Part shown: in pieces, positions 35,547-44,874 of the stretch
Position numbering within the stretch: the first letter of the stretch is position 1
Layout of the letters: each line of letters opens with the position of its first letter
Origin: Bacillota bacterium
Lineage (GTDB): Bacteria > Bacillota > Clostridia > Lachnospirales > Lachnospiraceae
Direction of reading: 5' to 3'
Length of the DNA stretch: 64,000 bases
Assembly: GCA_023442465.1 (NCBI GenBank)
Contig: JAEZZQ010000043.1
Location: forward strand, 186,001-250,000
Notes under the pieces: generated by a model
Seen by the model: only the letters and a program-made list of their open reading frames with translations
Database searches by the model: none
What the model was told of the DNA's origin: nothing
Translations under genes and position numbers: made by a program

Positions 35547-36131
35547 ATGGAATATTTATCAAACAGATTAACGGATTACATATTAAAAAAAGGTGCTATC
35601 CAGGAAGAAAATTATGATGTCTACCAGTATGGATTTCAATGTTTTTTAGAAATTTCCATCAGTGTTATATGCAGCATAATTATTGGATTATCTCTCGATA
35701 TGATGCTCGAATGCATATTATTTTTCCTTTTTTTTATTCCGATGAGATCTTATAGCGGAGGAATACACATGGAAACTTATTTTGCCTGCCTGTTTTTCTC
35801 ATGCATTATACTTATATCTACTTTATTGGCAGTAAAATACCTGGCCATTCCATGGATTATCTCTTTTCTTATTTACTTAATATGTGCCATTGCAATAAAA
35901 ATAATCGGCCCTGTTAACCATCCGAACAGAGAGGTGGATGGTCAGGAAAATCGTTTGTTTATCAAAAGAACTGATGTAACCTTATTCCTCAGTCTCGTTA
36001 TCGCTGTTGTATTTATTCTGACAAATAACGCAAGATATCTTTTTCTTCAGTCTATTGTATTTTTGTTTATATTCATTACCTCATCAGCCGGAAAGATAAA
36101 ATATTACAAAAATTCATCACCAAATGACTGA
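35547..36131 (+). CDS. agrB: AgrB-type autoinducer processing peptidase
   Basis: 194 residues with four to six membrane helices, the usual AgrB size. It cuts AgrD after the ring residue and forms the thiolactone. The active-site pair is visible: RSYSGGIHMETYFACLFF has the His and, seven residues later, the Cys (His77/Cys84 in Staphylococcus aureus AgrB have the same spacing). It stands alone: its presumed substrate AgrD and the sensor genes lie 11.5-14 kb away, on the other side of the lantibiotic cluster. No second agrD is visible beside it. Confidence 0.92.
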   Translation: MEYLSNRLTDYILKKGAIQEENYDVYQYGFQCFLEISISVICSIIIGLSLDMMLECILFFLFFIPMRSYSGGIHMETYFACLFFSCIILISTLLAVKYLAIPWIISFLIYLICAIAIKIIGPVNHPNREVDGQENRLFIKRTDVTLFLSLVIAVVFILTNNARYLFLQSIVFLFIFITSSAGKIKYYKNSSPND

Positions 36132-36191
36132 ATCATTACGCATATATTCATTTTCCATTTCACGAACTGCACCTGCTTCAAGGATCCGAAC

Positions 36192-36668
36192 TTATTGCGG
36201 CTTCTGTTTCTTCTTGCCGCAATAATCCGAAGTGCTCACTTTATACACACATACGCTGTTCGCCTGCACCTCGTTGAACTCTACATCCCTATCCGCCTGA
36301 TGCTTCATCAGAAGGGAAAGAGCCTTGCATTTTTCCTTCGTATCTTCTATAAATTCCACGCTGCCCGTACCTATAATGCTGGAGAAGTAATAGCCGCTGT
36401 TACAAGGCGTTTCCGCATGTACAGGCATTCCTTCCCTGGCGATATCGAAGCATACACTGCTGTTTTTATGTAAGATATCCAGCTTTTTGCCTTCCTTTGC
36501 ACTATGAAAGTACAAGGTCAGCTCGTCCGCACCAAGTTTATAACCGAAATTCAGCGGAACCACATACGGCTTTCCATCATCTACCATAGCCAAATGGCAG
36601 ACTTTACATGCTTTTATTATTTCTTCTATCGTTCCCCTGTCGGTCACTTCTCTGTCTTTTCTTCTCAT
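36192..36668 (-). CDS. Pyridoxamine 5'-phosphate oxidase-family flavoprotein (NimA-like)
   Basis: 158 residues from the ATG at 36668, chosen because AGGAG lies 7 bases upstream. The split-barrel FMN-binding pattern is clear: CHLAMVDDGKPYVVPLNFGY, ELTLYFHSAKEGKKLDIL, SVCFDIARE, and a YYFSSIIGTGSVEFIED strand. It resembles the NimA/5-nitroimidazole-resistance group of small flavoproteins, which bind FMN and are common in Clostridia. Substrate unknown. Convergent with agrB. Confidence 0.87.
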   Translation of the reverse strand: MRRKDREVTDRGTIEEIIKACKVCHLAMVDDGKPYVVPLNFGYKLGADELTLYFHSAKEGKKLDILHKNSSVCFDIAREGMPVHAETPCNSGYYFSSIIGTGSVEFIEDTKEKCKALSLLMKHQADRDVEFNEVQANSVCVYKVSTSDYCGKKKQKPQ

Positions 36669-36763
36669 GGCTGCACTCCTTTTGTCCTTTGTCTTTTTTT
36701 TGTTTCCCACACTACAGCATGTCATCCTGACGTGAGAAGCCGTAGTACAATAGCATAATTATA

Positions 36764-37636
36764 TTATTGTTTCGGCATGCAGCTCATACCGCATGCCGTA
36801 GGAGCTGCCGCACAGCCGCCCAGAGCACTTTCCCTAAGCTCGAAGGGGAGGCTCCTGCCTACACGGTACATCACTTGTACCATCTCGTCAAAGGGAATCA
36901 ACTGCTCGATTCCTGCCAGCGCTTGCTCCGCATTCAACAGCGCATTGGCTGCACCGATAGAGTTTCGGTTCTGGCATGGATTTTCCACCAAACCACCAAT
37001 CGGGTCACAGACCAATCCCAGGAGATTGGATAAAGCCCCGGTCGCTGCACTCAAGGCCTGCTCAGGCGTTCCGCCCATTATTTCCACCGCAGCGGCTGCC
37101 GCCATTGCCGACGCTGAGCCGACCTCCGCCTGACATCCCGCCTGTGCACCCGCCACAGAAGCATTGCGCATCAGCAGATATCCCACCGCTCCGGCTGTGT
37201 AAAGAGCATCCATCACCTTTTCATCGGAAAGTCCCAGTTCCTCCTGAAGCGCCAGCAGAACCCCAGGAAGAACACCGGAAGAACCCGCCGTAGGAGCCGC
37301 TACGATAACTCCCATAGAGGCATTCACCTCCAATACCGCCATGGCGTACGTCATGGCCTTGGACATCGTCGCTCCGCAAAGCGACTTTCCCTCCGCCCGC
37401 AGCTTATCAAGCTTTTTCGCTTCACCGCCGATCAGTCCGCCCATGGAGGATATTTCGTTTCCTAACGGTTCCTTTGCAGAGACCCTCATAATATCAAGCG
37501 ATTTCGCCATCTTGCGGTCTGCTTCCTGCTCCGTAATTTCCTGCAATTCCACTTCCCTTTGCTTCATAATCTGTGAAATGGGCAGACCCTTCTGCCCGCA
37601 CAGTTCCAACAACTCTTTACCGTTTCGAAAATCCAT
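36764..37636 (-). CDS. sdaAA: L-serine dehydratase, iron-sulfur-dependent, alpha subunit
   Basis: 290 residues. With the beta subunit it deaminates L-serine to pyruvate and ammonia using an oxygen-sensitive [4Fe-4S] cluster. Characteristic segments are PTAGSSGVLPGVLLAL, AGAVGYLLMRNASVAGAQAG, and CDPIGGLVENPCQNRN with cluster Cys residues. It follows the beta subunit by 26 bases. The two-gene form is typical of Firmicutes. Confidence 0.95.
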   Translation of the reverse strand: MDFRNGKELLELCGQKGLPISQIMKQREVELQEITEQEADRKMAKSLDIMRVSAKEPLGNEISSMGGLIGGEAKKLDKLRAEGKSLCGATMSKAMTYAMAVLEVNASMGVIVAAPTAGSSGVLPGVLLALQEELGLSDEKVMDALYTAGAVGYLLMRNASVAGAQAGCQAEVGSASAMAAAAAVEIMGGTPEQALSAATGALSNLLGLVCDPIGGLVENPCQNRNSIGAANALLNAEQALAGIEQLIPFDEMVQVMYRVGRSLPFELRESALGGCAAAPTACGMSCMPKQ

Positions 37637-37662
37637 TTCTTTTTTCCTCTACATTATAATTT

Positions 37663-38328
37663 TCAGACCTGCACTAACATCACATCGGATACGTAAGGAT
37701 TTTCCTTGATGCATTCCAGGGCTTCCTCCGGTATCTTTTCATCCGATTCCACCACCGTATAAGCCGCCGCACCCTTTTCCTCCCTGAATAAGCGCATAAA
37801 GGCGATATTCACATTGTGGTCGCTCAAGCTCTTCGTAATATGGGCTGCTACTCCCTGTCTGTCGCTCTGGCTCACGATAAGAGTGCTGTATTCCCCTGTA
37901 AATTCCACGTCCACCCGGTTTAACCGGACAATTTTTACTTTTCCTCCGCCAAGGGATACTCCCCGTATGAACAGCTTCTTTCCATCCTCGCCCGCGATGT
38001 GCATATCCGCCGTATTCGGATGCACGTCCTCTTCCTCAGAGACGGAGAAGGAATATTCGATCCCTGCCTCCTTCGCCAGCGAAAAAGAATCCCTGATTCT
38101 TAAATCGTCAGTTTCATATCCAAGGATTCCTCCCAGAAGTGCCCGGTCAGTTCCGTGCCCCCGATAGGTCTTTGCAAAAGAACCGTATAGGGTAAAATCC
38201 ACTCTTTTTATCGTTCCCTGAAACATTTTTCGCGCCAAAAGCGCCATGGATACCGCACCCGCCGTATGAGAACTGGAAGGTCCCACCATGTTCGGTCCGA
38301 TTACCTCAAATACGCTGATTCCTGTCAT
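37663..38328 (-). CDS. sdaAB: L-serine dehydratase, iron-sulfur-dependent, beta subunit
   Basis: 221 residues. An N-terminal domain with IGPNMVGPSSSHTAGAVSMA and GSFAKTYRGHGTDRALLGGI is followed by a C-terminal ACT domain (about 145-221, TLIVSQSDRQGVAAHITKSL), which probably senses serine. It is first of the sdaAB-sdaAA pair and lies 20 bases downstream of recQ on the same strand, so it may be cotranscribed with it. Confidence 0.95.
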   Translation of the reverse strand: MTGISVFEVIGPNMVGPSSSHTAGAVSMALLARKMFQGTIKRVDFTLYGSFAKTYRGHGTDRALLGGILGYETDDLRIRDSFSLAKEAGIEYSFSVSEEEDVHPNTADMHIAGEDGKKLFIRGVSLGGGKVKIVRLNRVDVEFTGEYSTLIVSQSDRQGVAAHITKSLSDHNVNIAFMRLFREEKGAAAYTVVESDEKIPEEALECIKENPYVSDVMLVQV

Positions 38329-38348
38329 ATCTATTCCTCTTCTTCCGA

Positions 38349-40196
38349 TTACGTTTCTCCATTCTTAATTGCCTCCAAGAACCGTTCTCCGTATTTTCTA
38401 TATTTAAATTCTCCTACACCGGATACCGTCAACATTTCTTCCTCCGTCCGGGGCCTTACCACACACATGTGACTGAGCGTCTTGTCCGAAAATACGATAT
38501 AGGGTGGCACCTTTTCCTCTCTGGCAATTTCCGAACGGAGCGCGCGAAGACCTTCGAATAAAGTCTCCTCTCTTCCTGAAAACTCTCCTCCGGCAAATGC
38601 ACTCTTTCCGCCCCTTTTGCTTTTTGCCGCCTTTGCCGGATGTTCTTCTTCCTTCGGCATCTTCATAACGACGATATCGTCTCCGGCAAGCACAGCCTTC
38701 CCCTTCTCCGTCAGCTTCACAACGGCATACTCATCGCTCGTCGCCTTCAAATATTCGCTTAGGAACAGATAATTCAACACCTGACGCAGCTTAAATACCG
38801 GAACCTTCGCCAGTTCCCCGTAATAAGGGTTATGATTCATTCCATAGCCGCGTATCTTTGCCGTATTCGCTCCGTGCACCGCATCTATAATAACTCCGCT
38901 TCCGTATCTTTGGCCGCATGTCTTCACACATCCGATCAGCGCCTTCGCAATATCTGTTACATCCGTCTTCTCGAACTTACTTAAGCAATTAGAGCAATTA
39001 CCGCAATAGTTTTCCTTATATTCCCCAAAATAACGTAAAATATAATCTCTCAGACACTCGTTGGTAAAGCAGTAATAGGTCATCTTTCTAAGCCGCTCCC
39101 TGTCCCGCTCCATAACTACTTCACGAATAGACTCATCCAGCGCTTCATTGTCCTGATTGTGATCGATAAAAAACTGGTTAGTCACCACGTCCTGCCCTCC
39201 GTAAAGCAGGATGCACTCCGCCGATTCCCCGTCTCTTCCCGCCCTTCCTGCTTCCTGATAATAGCTTTCCATATTTTTCGGCATATTATAATGAATTACG
39301 TAGCGGACATCCGACTTGTCGATTCCCATTCCGAAAGCGTTGGTAGCCACCATGATTTCCTTTCTTCCGTAAATAAATTCTTCCTGCCCGGTCTTTCTCT
39401 CCCCGTCGGAAAGCCCCGCATGGTATTTCGACACAGAAAATCCATCGTCCCGAAGCCTTTCAAAAACCTCTTCCACCGTTTTTCTCGTGAGACAATATAT
39501 AATGCCGCTTTGGGAGGGGTGAAGCTCCAGATAGTTCTTCATGGACGCATACTTATCCTTTGGGGACTGCACCGCGAAATAAAGATTGGGGCGGTCGAAG
39601 CCCGTGGCGACTATCATAGGATTTTGAAGTGCCAGAAGATAAACGATATCCTCCCGTACCTCCTTCGTCGCCGTAGCTGTAAAAGCGCTGACTACCGGAC
39701 GGGATGGAAGTTTATTTATGAACTCCTCTATTTTCAAATAGCCGGGACGGAAATCCTGCCCCCATTGGGATACGCAATGGGCCTCATCCACTACTACCAT
39801 GGAAATCTGTACATTTAGGGCAAAATCCAAAAAGCTTTCCGTTGCAAGGCGCTCAGGGGCCACATAGATAATCTGATACCTGCCGTTCTTCGCATATTCA
39901 AGCGCTTTAAAATATTGGTTCGAGGTCAGCGAACTATTCAAAAATGCCGCGTGTACTCCGGCCTGATTCAATCCCTCCACCTGGTCCTTCATTAGCGAGA
40001 TTAACGGTGACACCACCAAAGTAATTCCCTCCATGATAAGAGCAGGCACTTGAAAGCATATGGATTTCCCCGCCCCCGTAGGCATCACTCCAAAGGTATC
40101 CCTTCCCTCCAGAATACTGTCCACCAGCTCCTTCTGTCCTTCTCTGAAGGTATCATATCCAAAATATTGCTTTAAAATTTTTTCTGATATTTCCAT
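38349..40196 (-). CDS. recQ: ATP-dependent DNA helicase RecQ
   Basis: 615 residues, full length. Helicase motifs are Walker A PTGAGKSICFQVPAL, the DEAH box VVDEAHCVSQWGQDFRPGY, AFTATAT, and motif VI QEAGRAGRDG. A Cys-rich zinc region follows (YCFTNECLRDYI and NYCGNCSNCL), then an RQC winged helix and a C-terminal HRDC domain (about 545-612). It unwinds DNA during recombination and repair. Confidence 0.96.
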   Translation of the reverse strand: MEISEKILKQYFGYDTFREGQKELVDSILEGRDTFGVMPTGAGKSICFQVPALIMEGITLVVSPLISLMKDQVEGLNQAGVHAAFLNSSLTSNQYFKALEYAKNGRYQIIYVAPERLATESFLDFALNVQISMVVVDEAHCVSQWGQDFRPGYLKIEEFINKLPSRPVVSAFTATATKEVREDIVYLLALQNPMIVATGFDRPNLYFAVQSPKDKYASMKNYLELHPSQSGIIYCLTRKTVEEVFERLRDDGFSVSKYHAGLSDGERKTGQEEFIYGRKEIMVATNAFGMGIDKSDVRYVIHYNMPKNMESYYQEAGRAGRDGESAECILLYGGQDVVTNQFFIDHNQDNEALDESIREVVMERDRERLRKMTYYCFTNECLRDYILRYFGEYKENYCGNCSNCLSKFEKTDVTDIAKALIGCVKTCGQRYGSGVIIDAVHGANTAKIRGYGMNHNPYYGELAKVPVFKLRQVLNYLFLSEYLKATSDEYAVVKLTEKGKAVLAGDDIVVMKMPKEEEHPAKAAKSKRGGKSAFAGGEFSGREETLFEGLRALRSEIAREEKVPPYIVFSDKTLSHMCVVRPRTEEEMLTVSGVGEFKYRKYGERFLEAIKNGET

Positions 40197-40241
40197 GTAA
40201 TTCCTCTGCTTTACTCTCTTTTCTTTTCCCTGTTTTCTTTT

Positions 40242-40823
40242 TTACATGCCCTGTATATCGTGCTTATTTTTATTATCGGCAGTCTTTTGCTGCAAGTATC
40301 CTGCGATATCTCTGTTAAGGGAATCACTTTTTATCGTTATCAGCAATTCTTCGACTGCTGCCAGACTCGAAATGGCACATAGTATAATCGCCGTCTTTTC
40401 CATTCCGGCCAAAATATACAGCAGCGGAAATGCAAACAGAAAAAATCCCGCAGCCTTATTTAATACCGTATGTAAAAAAGCCGCCGTATGATATTTTATA
40501 AAGCCAATGGAGAGACTGGCCAAACGCAAAAATGCAATCGCTCCAATCCATGCCGCTATCCATAATTTCCACGGAAGAAGGGGAATGAAGATAATGAGCA
40601 TCACCGAAAGAAAAATGAAATCGGCCACACTGTCCAGCATAGCCCCCGTCTCAGTCGTGTTTCCCGTTTTTCTTGCAATAAAACCATCCAGCATATCGCT
40701 CAGCCCGCATAAAAAATAAACGGTAAAAAAAGAAACAGTCAGTGGTTCTAAAAAGCATAAACAAATCGTTCCCGCAATTCTAAAAATAGTCATTACGTTT
40801 GCTAAATTCTTAATGTATATCAC
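40242..40823 (-). CDS. CDP-alcohol phosphatidyltransferase family protein
   Basis: 193 residues with about five membrane helices. The catalytic signature D-x2-DG-x2-AR-x8-G-x3-D-x3-D is complete in DMLDGFIARKTG, then GAMLDSVADF. It joins a CDP-diacylglycerol-type lipid to an alcohol, giving phospholipids such as phosphatidylglycerol phosphate. Which alcohol is used is not clear from sequence. A possible short hairpin near 40820 was not resolved. Confidence 0.9.
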   Translation of the reverse strand: MIYIKNLANVMTIFRIAGTICLCFLEPLTVSFFTVYFLCGLSDMLDGFIARKTGNTTETGAMLDSVADFIFLSVMLIIFIPLLPWKLWIAAWIGAIAFLRLASLSIGFIKYHTAAFLHTVLNKAAGFFLFAFPLLYILAGMEKTAIILCAISSLAAVEELLITIKSDSLNRDIAGYLQQKTADNKNKHDIQGM

Positions 40824-40857
40824 CTATCTCTCTATCATAATTGGTTCATAGCCTGCC

Positions 40858-41472
40858 TTAATCGAATAATGTCCGCCAATCAGCATTCCGATATGCTTCG
40901 AAGCACATCCTGATCTGTTCCTCATTATTTTTCTCCTCAGCCAGTCCAGGCAGTTCGTCCTCAGCAAAATAGCCGCTTCCTATCGTCTCGGTATTCTCCG
41001 TAAATTCGCCGTCCAGCACGGAACAGAGCACGAATACCTTGCACACCTTATAAGCATAAATAGGCAGATTATGTTTTTCCCTATCCTGCACAGCGATAAT
41101 CCTATCGGCACTCACGGTCAGCCCCGCCTCTTCCTTCACCTCTTTTATCGTATTTTCCTTTACGGATAAACCTACATCCACCCAGCCACCGGGAAGTGAC
41201 CACGTGTCATTTTTCTCCTGGACAAGCAATATCTTATCATCCTTGAAAATGGCCGCACGGGTATCCAGCTTCGGCGTCTGATAGCCGATTTCGTTACAAA
41301 ACAGGTCCTTTACCCTCTCCAAAGGTAACCCTGACTGTAAGCTTACCATTTCTGCCGAAATCTCCCTTATCCGGTTAAAACGTTCGATATCGAATTCATC
41401 TTTGCAGTAATATAGGGCACCTTGTGAGATGCTTTGCAGTTCCACCGCCCATTCCAGCAATCTATTCTTCAT
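40858..41472 (-). CDS. NUDIX hydrolase with N-terminal domain
   Basis: 204 residues. An N-terminal helical region (about 1-65) of the type found in ADP-ribose/sugar NUDIX proteins is followed by the Nudix box GGWVDVGLSVKENTIKEV, then KEEAGL, with Lys in place of the usual Arg. It hydrolyses a nucleoside diphosphate linked to another group; substrate unknown. Its start overlaps the preceding acetyltransferase gene by 11 bases, indicating coupling. Confidence 0.92.
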   Translation of the reverse strand: MKNRLLEWAVELQSISQGALYYCKDEFDIERFNRIREISAEMVSLQSGLPLERVKDLFCNEIGYQTPKLDTRAAIFKDDKILLVQEKNDTWSLPGGWVDVGLSVKENTIKEVKEEAGLTVSADRIIAVQDREKHNLPIYAYKVCKVFVLCSVLDGEFTENTETIGSGYFAEDELPGLAEEKNNEEQIRMCFEAYRNADWRTLFD

Positions 41473-42031
41473 TTTTCCTTCTCCACTCTGTTTTCAGCAA
41501 TCCATACCATGCTGCGTCACATATTCCTTGGTTGTTTCTGTCGGACTGACGCAGTGTTCCTTCATAAGTGAGTCCGCATTTCTCCATGACCTTGCCTGAA
41601 TAAGGATTCCGGGGGTCGTGTCTGGAATCGATACGGTTTGCTCCTACCACCTCGAACAGATATGGGATTACCGCCAAAAAAGCTTCCGACATAATCCCCT
41701 TGTTCCAATAATTCTTTCCGATACAATAACCGATATGTACGGACTCCGCCCTTTCATTAATATTAACTACGCCGATACCACCTATGACCTGGCCGATTTC
41801 CTTTAATTCGATTCCCCAGGAATAAAAAGCAATATCCTTTTCATAATTATCTACATTGAACTGCATATAACCTTTTGTGGCCTCAATATTTTCATGGGTG
41901 GGCCATGTAAGGAATTTCGTAACCTCAGCATCGCTGGCCCAGTTATGATACGCATCTTCCGCATCGCTTAGATCAAATCTACGGAGAATAAGTCTCTTCG
42001 TTTCCAATCTCATCGTTCCTGAATGCTTCAT
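41462..42031 (-). CDS. GNAT acetyltransferase (RimJ-like)
   Basis: 189 residues from the ATG at 42031, which has GGAGG 7 bases upstream. It starts RLETKRLILRRFDLSDAEDA, with the acetyl-CoA motif region VHIGYCIGKNYWNKGIMSEA and FEVVGANRIDSRHDPRNPYS and VMEKCGLTYEGTLRQSDRN, typical of the RimJ/RimL group. It probably acetylates an amino group of a small molecule or protein. It overlaps the NUDIX gene and follows the racemase gene by 20 bases, suggesting an operon. Confidence 0.9.
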   Translation of the reverse strand: MKHSGTMRLETKRLILRRFDLSDAEDAYHNWASDAEVTKFLTWPTHENIEATKGYMQFNVDNYEKDIAFYSWGIELKEIGQVIGGIGVVNINERAESVHIGYCIGKNYWNKGIMSEAFLAVIPYLFEVVGANRIDSRHDPRNPYSGKVMEKCGLTYEGTLRQSDRNNQGICDAAWYGLLKTEWRRKNEE

Positions 42032-42051
42032 TTCATTTCCTCCAAACTTTT

Positions 42052-42747
42052 TCACTGTTTTCCAACAGCGAGTTCAACTGCTTTCCTCGCATGTATCTGC
42101 GTCGTATCGAAGATCGGCAAAGAAGTATGTTCCTGCCGAATCAACAACCCGATTTCCGTGCATCCCAGAATGACTCCCTGGGCACCTTTTCCTGCAAGCT
42201 GTTCTATGATTCTTAAATATTCTTTTCTCGATTCTCCGGAAATAACTCCGAGGCACAGTTCATCGTATATTACACGATTGACAATTTCCACGTCGTCATC
42301 CGTTGGAATCAGCACCTCTATTCCCGCATCGATGAGCTTTTCCTTATAGAAATCCTGCTGCATCGTATATTTGGTTCCCAAAAGGGCGACTCTTTTTATA
42401 TTATTTACAAGGAGCTCATCCGCTGCCGCTTCTGCAATATGTAAGATAGGAAGGCATACCTGCGCCTGAATCTGCGGCACGACTCTATGCATGGTATTCG
42501 TACAGATCACGAGGAAATCGGCTCCGCTTTTTTCCAGGCGCTGCGCCGCATCCACCAGTATATCCGCACTTTTCTCCCATTCTCCTTTTGACTGACACTC
42601 TTCGATTTCCTGAAAATCTACGCTGTACAAAAGAATTTTGGCGGAGTGAAAGCCTCCCAGCCTCTCCTTTACCATTTCATTGATCAATCGATAATAAGTA
42701 ACGGTGCTTTCCCAGCTCATTCCTCCAATCAAACCGATTGTCTTCAT
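42052..42747 (-). CDS. Aspartate/glutamate racemase family protein
   Basis: 231 residues from the ATG at 42747 (AGAGGAG 7 bases upstream); a longer frame to 42912 passes through a repeat and is not used. MKTIGLIGGMSWESTVTYY is the family start. The two catalytic cysteines are in DFLVICTNTMHRV and GVILGCTEIGLL, as expected for PLP-independent amino-acid racemases. The usual substrate is aspartate, but others cannot be excluded. Confidence 0.92.
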   Translation of the reverse strand: MKTIGLIGGMSWESTVTYYRLINEMVKERLGGFHSAKILLYSVDFQEIEECQSKGEWEKSADILVDAAQRLEKSGADFLVICTNTMHRVVPQIQAQVCLPILHIAEAAADELLVNNIKRVALLGTKYTMQQDFYKEKLIDAGIEVLIPTDDDVEIVNRVIYDELCLGVISGESRKEYLRIIEQLAGKGAQGVILGCTEIGLLIRQEHTSLPIFDTTQIHARKAVELAVGKQ

Positions 42748-42869
42748 AAATTCGCTCCTCTCATTCCGGGTTCTAATGCTTATAATTTTTCTTGCTTTTT
42801 TCAGTATATCACTCAAGCCGCACAATTGAACATCATAAATATAAATAAATTCCTTTTCAATCCTTTGGA

Positions 42870-42956
42870 CGTTACTGTTCATTCCGTTCTCAGCAACGCA
42901 TGATTTCTGCAATTCAGAAATTTTGCAAGTGTTGAACTACTGTGTGAACAGTAATC
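42870..42956 (+). repeat. Dispersed repeat family 2, copy
   Basis: CGTTACTGTTCATTCCGTTC, TCAGCAACGCATGATTTCTG, an inner inverted repeat TTTCTG/CAGAAA, and a closing GTGTGAACAGTAAT that pairs with the start. Similar to 24234. The region 42957-43131 is AT-rich and probably holds the promoter of the next gene. Confidence 0.65.
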
Positions 42957-43131
42957 TTAGACTCTCTATGTGCCTTCCCGTTAACATTCAGCCTTCTATA
43001 CCTCACAAGTATCTTAAATATCATAGTCAAATAAGGATAAATGTAGTAAAGTATTTATAAAACAGCCTCACCTGCAATTCATACCATTTCCGTAAACAAT
43101 ACATACATTTCAATAATCCGGGAGAAGTTCA

Positions 43132-44331
43132 ATGAAAGAAATCGTAATTTTTACAATGGGTACAAGAGGAGATGTCCAACCGTATATTTATCTCGCGAAA
43201 GCGCTATTAAAAGAAGGCTATAAACCAGTTCTAGGCACCCATCCCTGCTGGAGGAGCCTCGTATCGGAAGCCGGTCTCGCTTTTGTTCCCATAGGTCCTG
43301 ACATCGATATCGAATATGAAGCGGCCGTAATTCGAGGAAAGACCAAAAGTCCTATGCTCAGCATGTTAAAAACAATGCAGTTCGTCTTTCGTATTATTCA
43401 AAATTCCTCAGGCGATATCTATAATGCCTGCAAGGGCAAAGACCTCGTAATCATTTCTCACAGCCATATGGGCGCGGCGGAAGCCGAAGCCTTAAATATA
43501 AAAACCATAGACGTCACTTTGCAGACTGAAATGCTTCCCAGAGAAAATATAGTCCCAACATTAAAAGACAAAGTGCTCGGTGCCCTCATCAATCCTCAGG
43601 TGGTCAAGCCCTACAACAAAATCAGAAAGCTATATGATCTGCCCCCCATTAAGTCAATGGATCAAATGATGTCAAAGGAACTCAACTTAATACCTATCAG
43701 TCGTTATGTGGTAGAGCCGAACCCCGATTGGGCAAAGAAAAATGCTGTCGTCGGTTATTGGTTTGCCCCTGAGGATGATTACCGGCCCTCCGAAGAATTA
43801 AAATTTTTTTTGGGCGAAGGAAGCAAACCGATCATACTCGCTCTGGGGGCCATGTCCTTCGAAAGCCGGCAGGAGAAAGAAAAGCTCGACATCTTTGTCA
43901 AAGCCTTCGAGCAGACAGGAATGCGCGCCATTATACAAGGCTTTAACAAAACGCTTACCGATTACCGGCTCCCGGAATCGATGATTCGAGTCGGCTCTGT
44001 TCCCCATAGCTGGCTGTTTGGGCAAGGCTGCTGTGTAATACACCACTGTGGCTTCGGTACCTCGGCCTCCTCCATGATTTATGGCATCCCGTCGATTCCC
44101 GTTCCACACGTGCTGGACCAATTCGCATTTGCAGAGCAAATCTACCGTCTAAAGGCAGGTGTAAAGCCGATAAAGGCAAAGGAACTCAGCACAGACAGAT
44201 TAATAGCGGCTATCGATGAATTAAATGCAGATTATGCACAAATATACCGGAATGTTACGGATTTATCCAAGAAAATGCAAGAGGAAAACGGACTGGAAAA
44301 GTCGGTGCAGCTCATAAGAAACATTATTTAA
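43132..44331 (+). CDS. GT1-family UDP-glycosyltransferase
   Basis: 399 residues with the GT-B fold. It starts VIFTMGTRGDVQPYIYLAKA, typical of the sterol/antibiotic glucosyltransferase group. The donor-binding region near the C-terminus is IHHCGFGTSASSMIYGIPSI and PHVLDQFAFAEQIYRLKAG, including the HCG and DQ motifs. It transfers a sugar to a small hydrophobic acceptor. There is no neighbouring biosynthetic cluster, so detoxification or glycolipid formation are both possible. Confidence 0.9.
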   Translation: MKEIVIFTMGTRGDVQPYIYLAKALLKEGYKPVLGTHPCWRSLVSEAGLAFVPIGPDIDIEYEAAVIRGKTKSPMLSMLKTMQFVFRIIQNSSGDIYNACKGKDLVIISHSHMGAAEAEALNIKTIDVTLQTEMLPRENIVPTLKDKVLGALINPQVVKPYNKIRKLYDLPPIKSMDQMMSKELNLIPISRYVVEPNPDWAKKNAVVGYWFAPEDDYRPSEELKFFLGEGSKPIILALGAMSFESRQEKEKLDIFVKAFEQTGMRAIIQGFNKTLTDYRLPESMIRVGSVPHSWLFGQGCCVIHHCGFGTSASSMIYGIPSIPVPHVLDQFAFAEQIYRLKAGVKPIKAKELSTDRLIAAIDELNADYAQIYRNVTDLSKKMQEENGLEKSVQLIRNII

Positions 44332-44381
44332 GCTCCTCCCTAAGCCATAACGTTACAATATAAAGAGAAAAGGACCAATAT

Positions 44382-44852
44382 ATGAAAATCGTGGAAGCCC
44401 GTGAAAAGCATGCCCGCACCATCGGCTATATTCACTCGACCGCATGGCGTCAAACATATAAAGATATATTTCCTTCCAACTACTTATATAGCGTCACAGA
44501 AGAAAAACGAAAACAAGAATTCCTGGAAAGCAATACGAATCAGGCAATCCGGTATTATTTAATCTTCGAAGGGGAAATTGCTATCGGGATAATAAAAATA
44601 GAACTAAAAGATGAGAAAACATGTGAAATATCCAGCCTTTATTTATTAGAAGCATATCGAGGCAAAGGATATGGAACAGAAGTCATCGAATATATCAAGT
44701 CCGTATTTAATGACCGTAAAATCATTATATGGGTATTGGAGGAAAATGTAAAGGCTAAATTATTCTATGAGAAGAACAATTTTAGCCTTACCTCACAAAC
44801 GCGGAAAATTTGGCGCGGATGCTACTGCGAACAAACTCTCTACGAATATTAA
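44382..44852 (+). CDS. GNAT acetyltransferase
   Basis: 156 residues. ISSLYLLEAYRGKGYGTEVI is the acetyl-CoA-binding R/Q-x-x-G-x-G/A loop, with IIIWVLEENVKAKLFYEKNN and FSLT following. It starts MKIVEAREKHARTIGYIH. It lies 50 bases after the GT1 gene. Substrate unknown. Confidence 0.88.
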   Translation: MKIVEAREKHARTIGYIHSTAWRQTYKDIFPSNYLYSVTEEKRKQEFLESNTNQAIRYYLIFEGEIAIGIIKIELKDEKTCEISSLYLLEAYRGKGYGTEVIEYIKSVFNDRKIIIWVLEENVKAKLFYEKNNFSLTSQTRKIWRGCYCEQTLYEY

Positions 44853-44874
44853 TGTCTACTATGCAAGGAGGACA

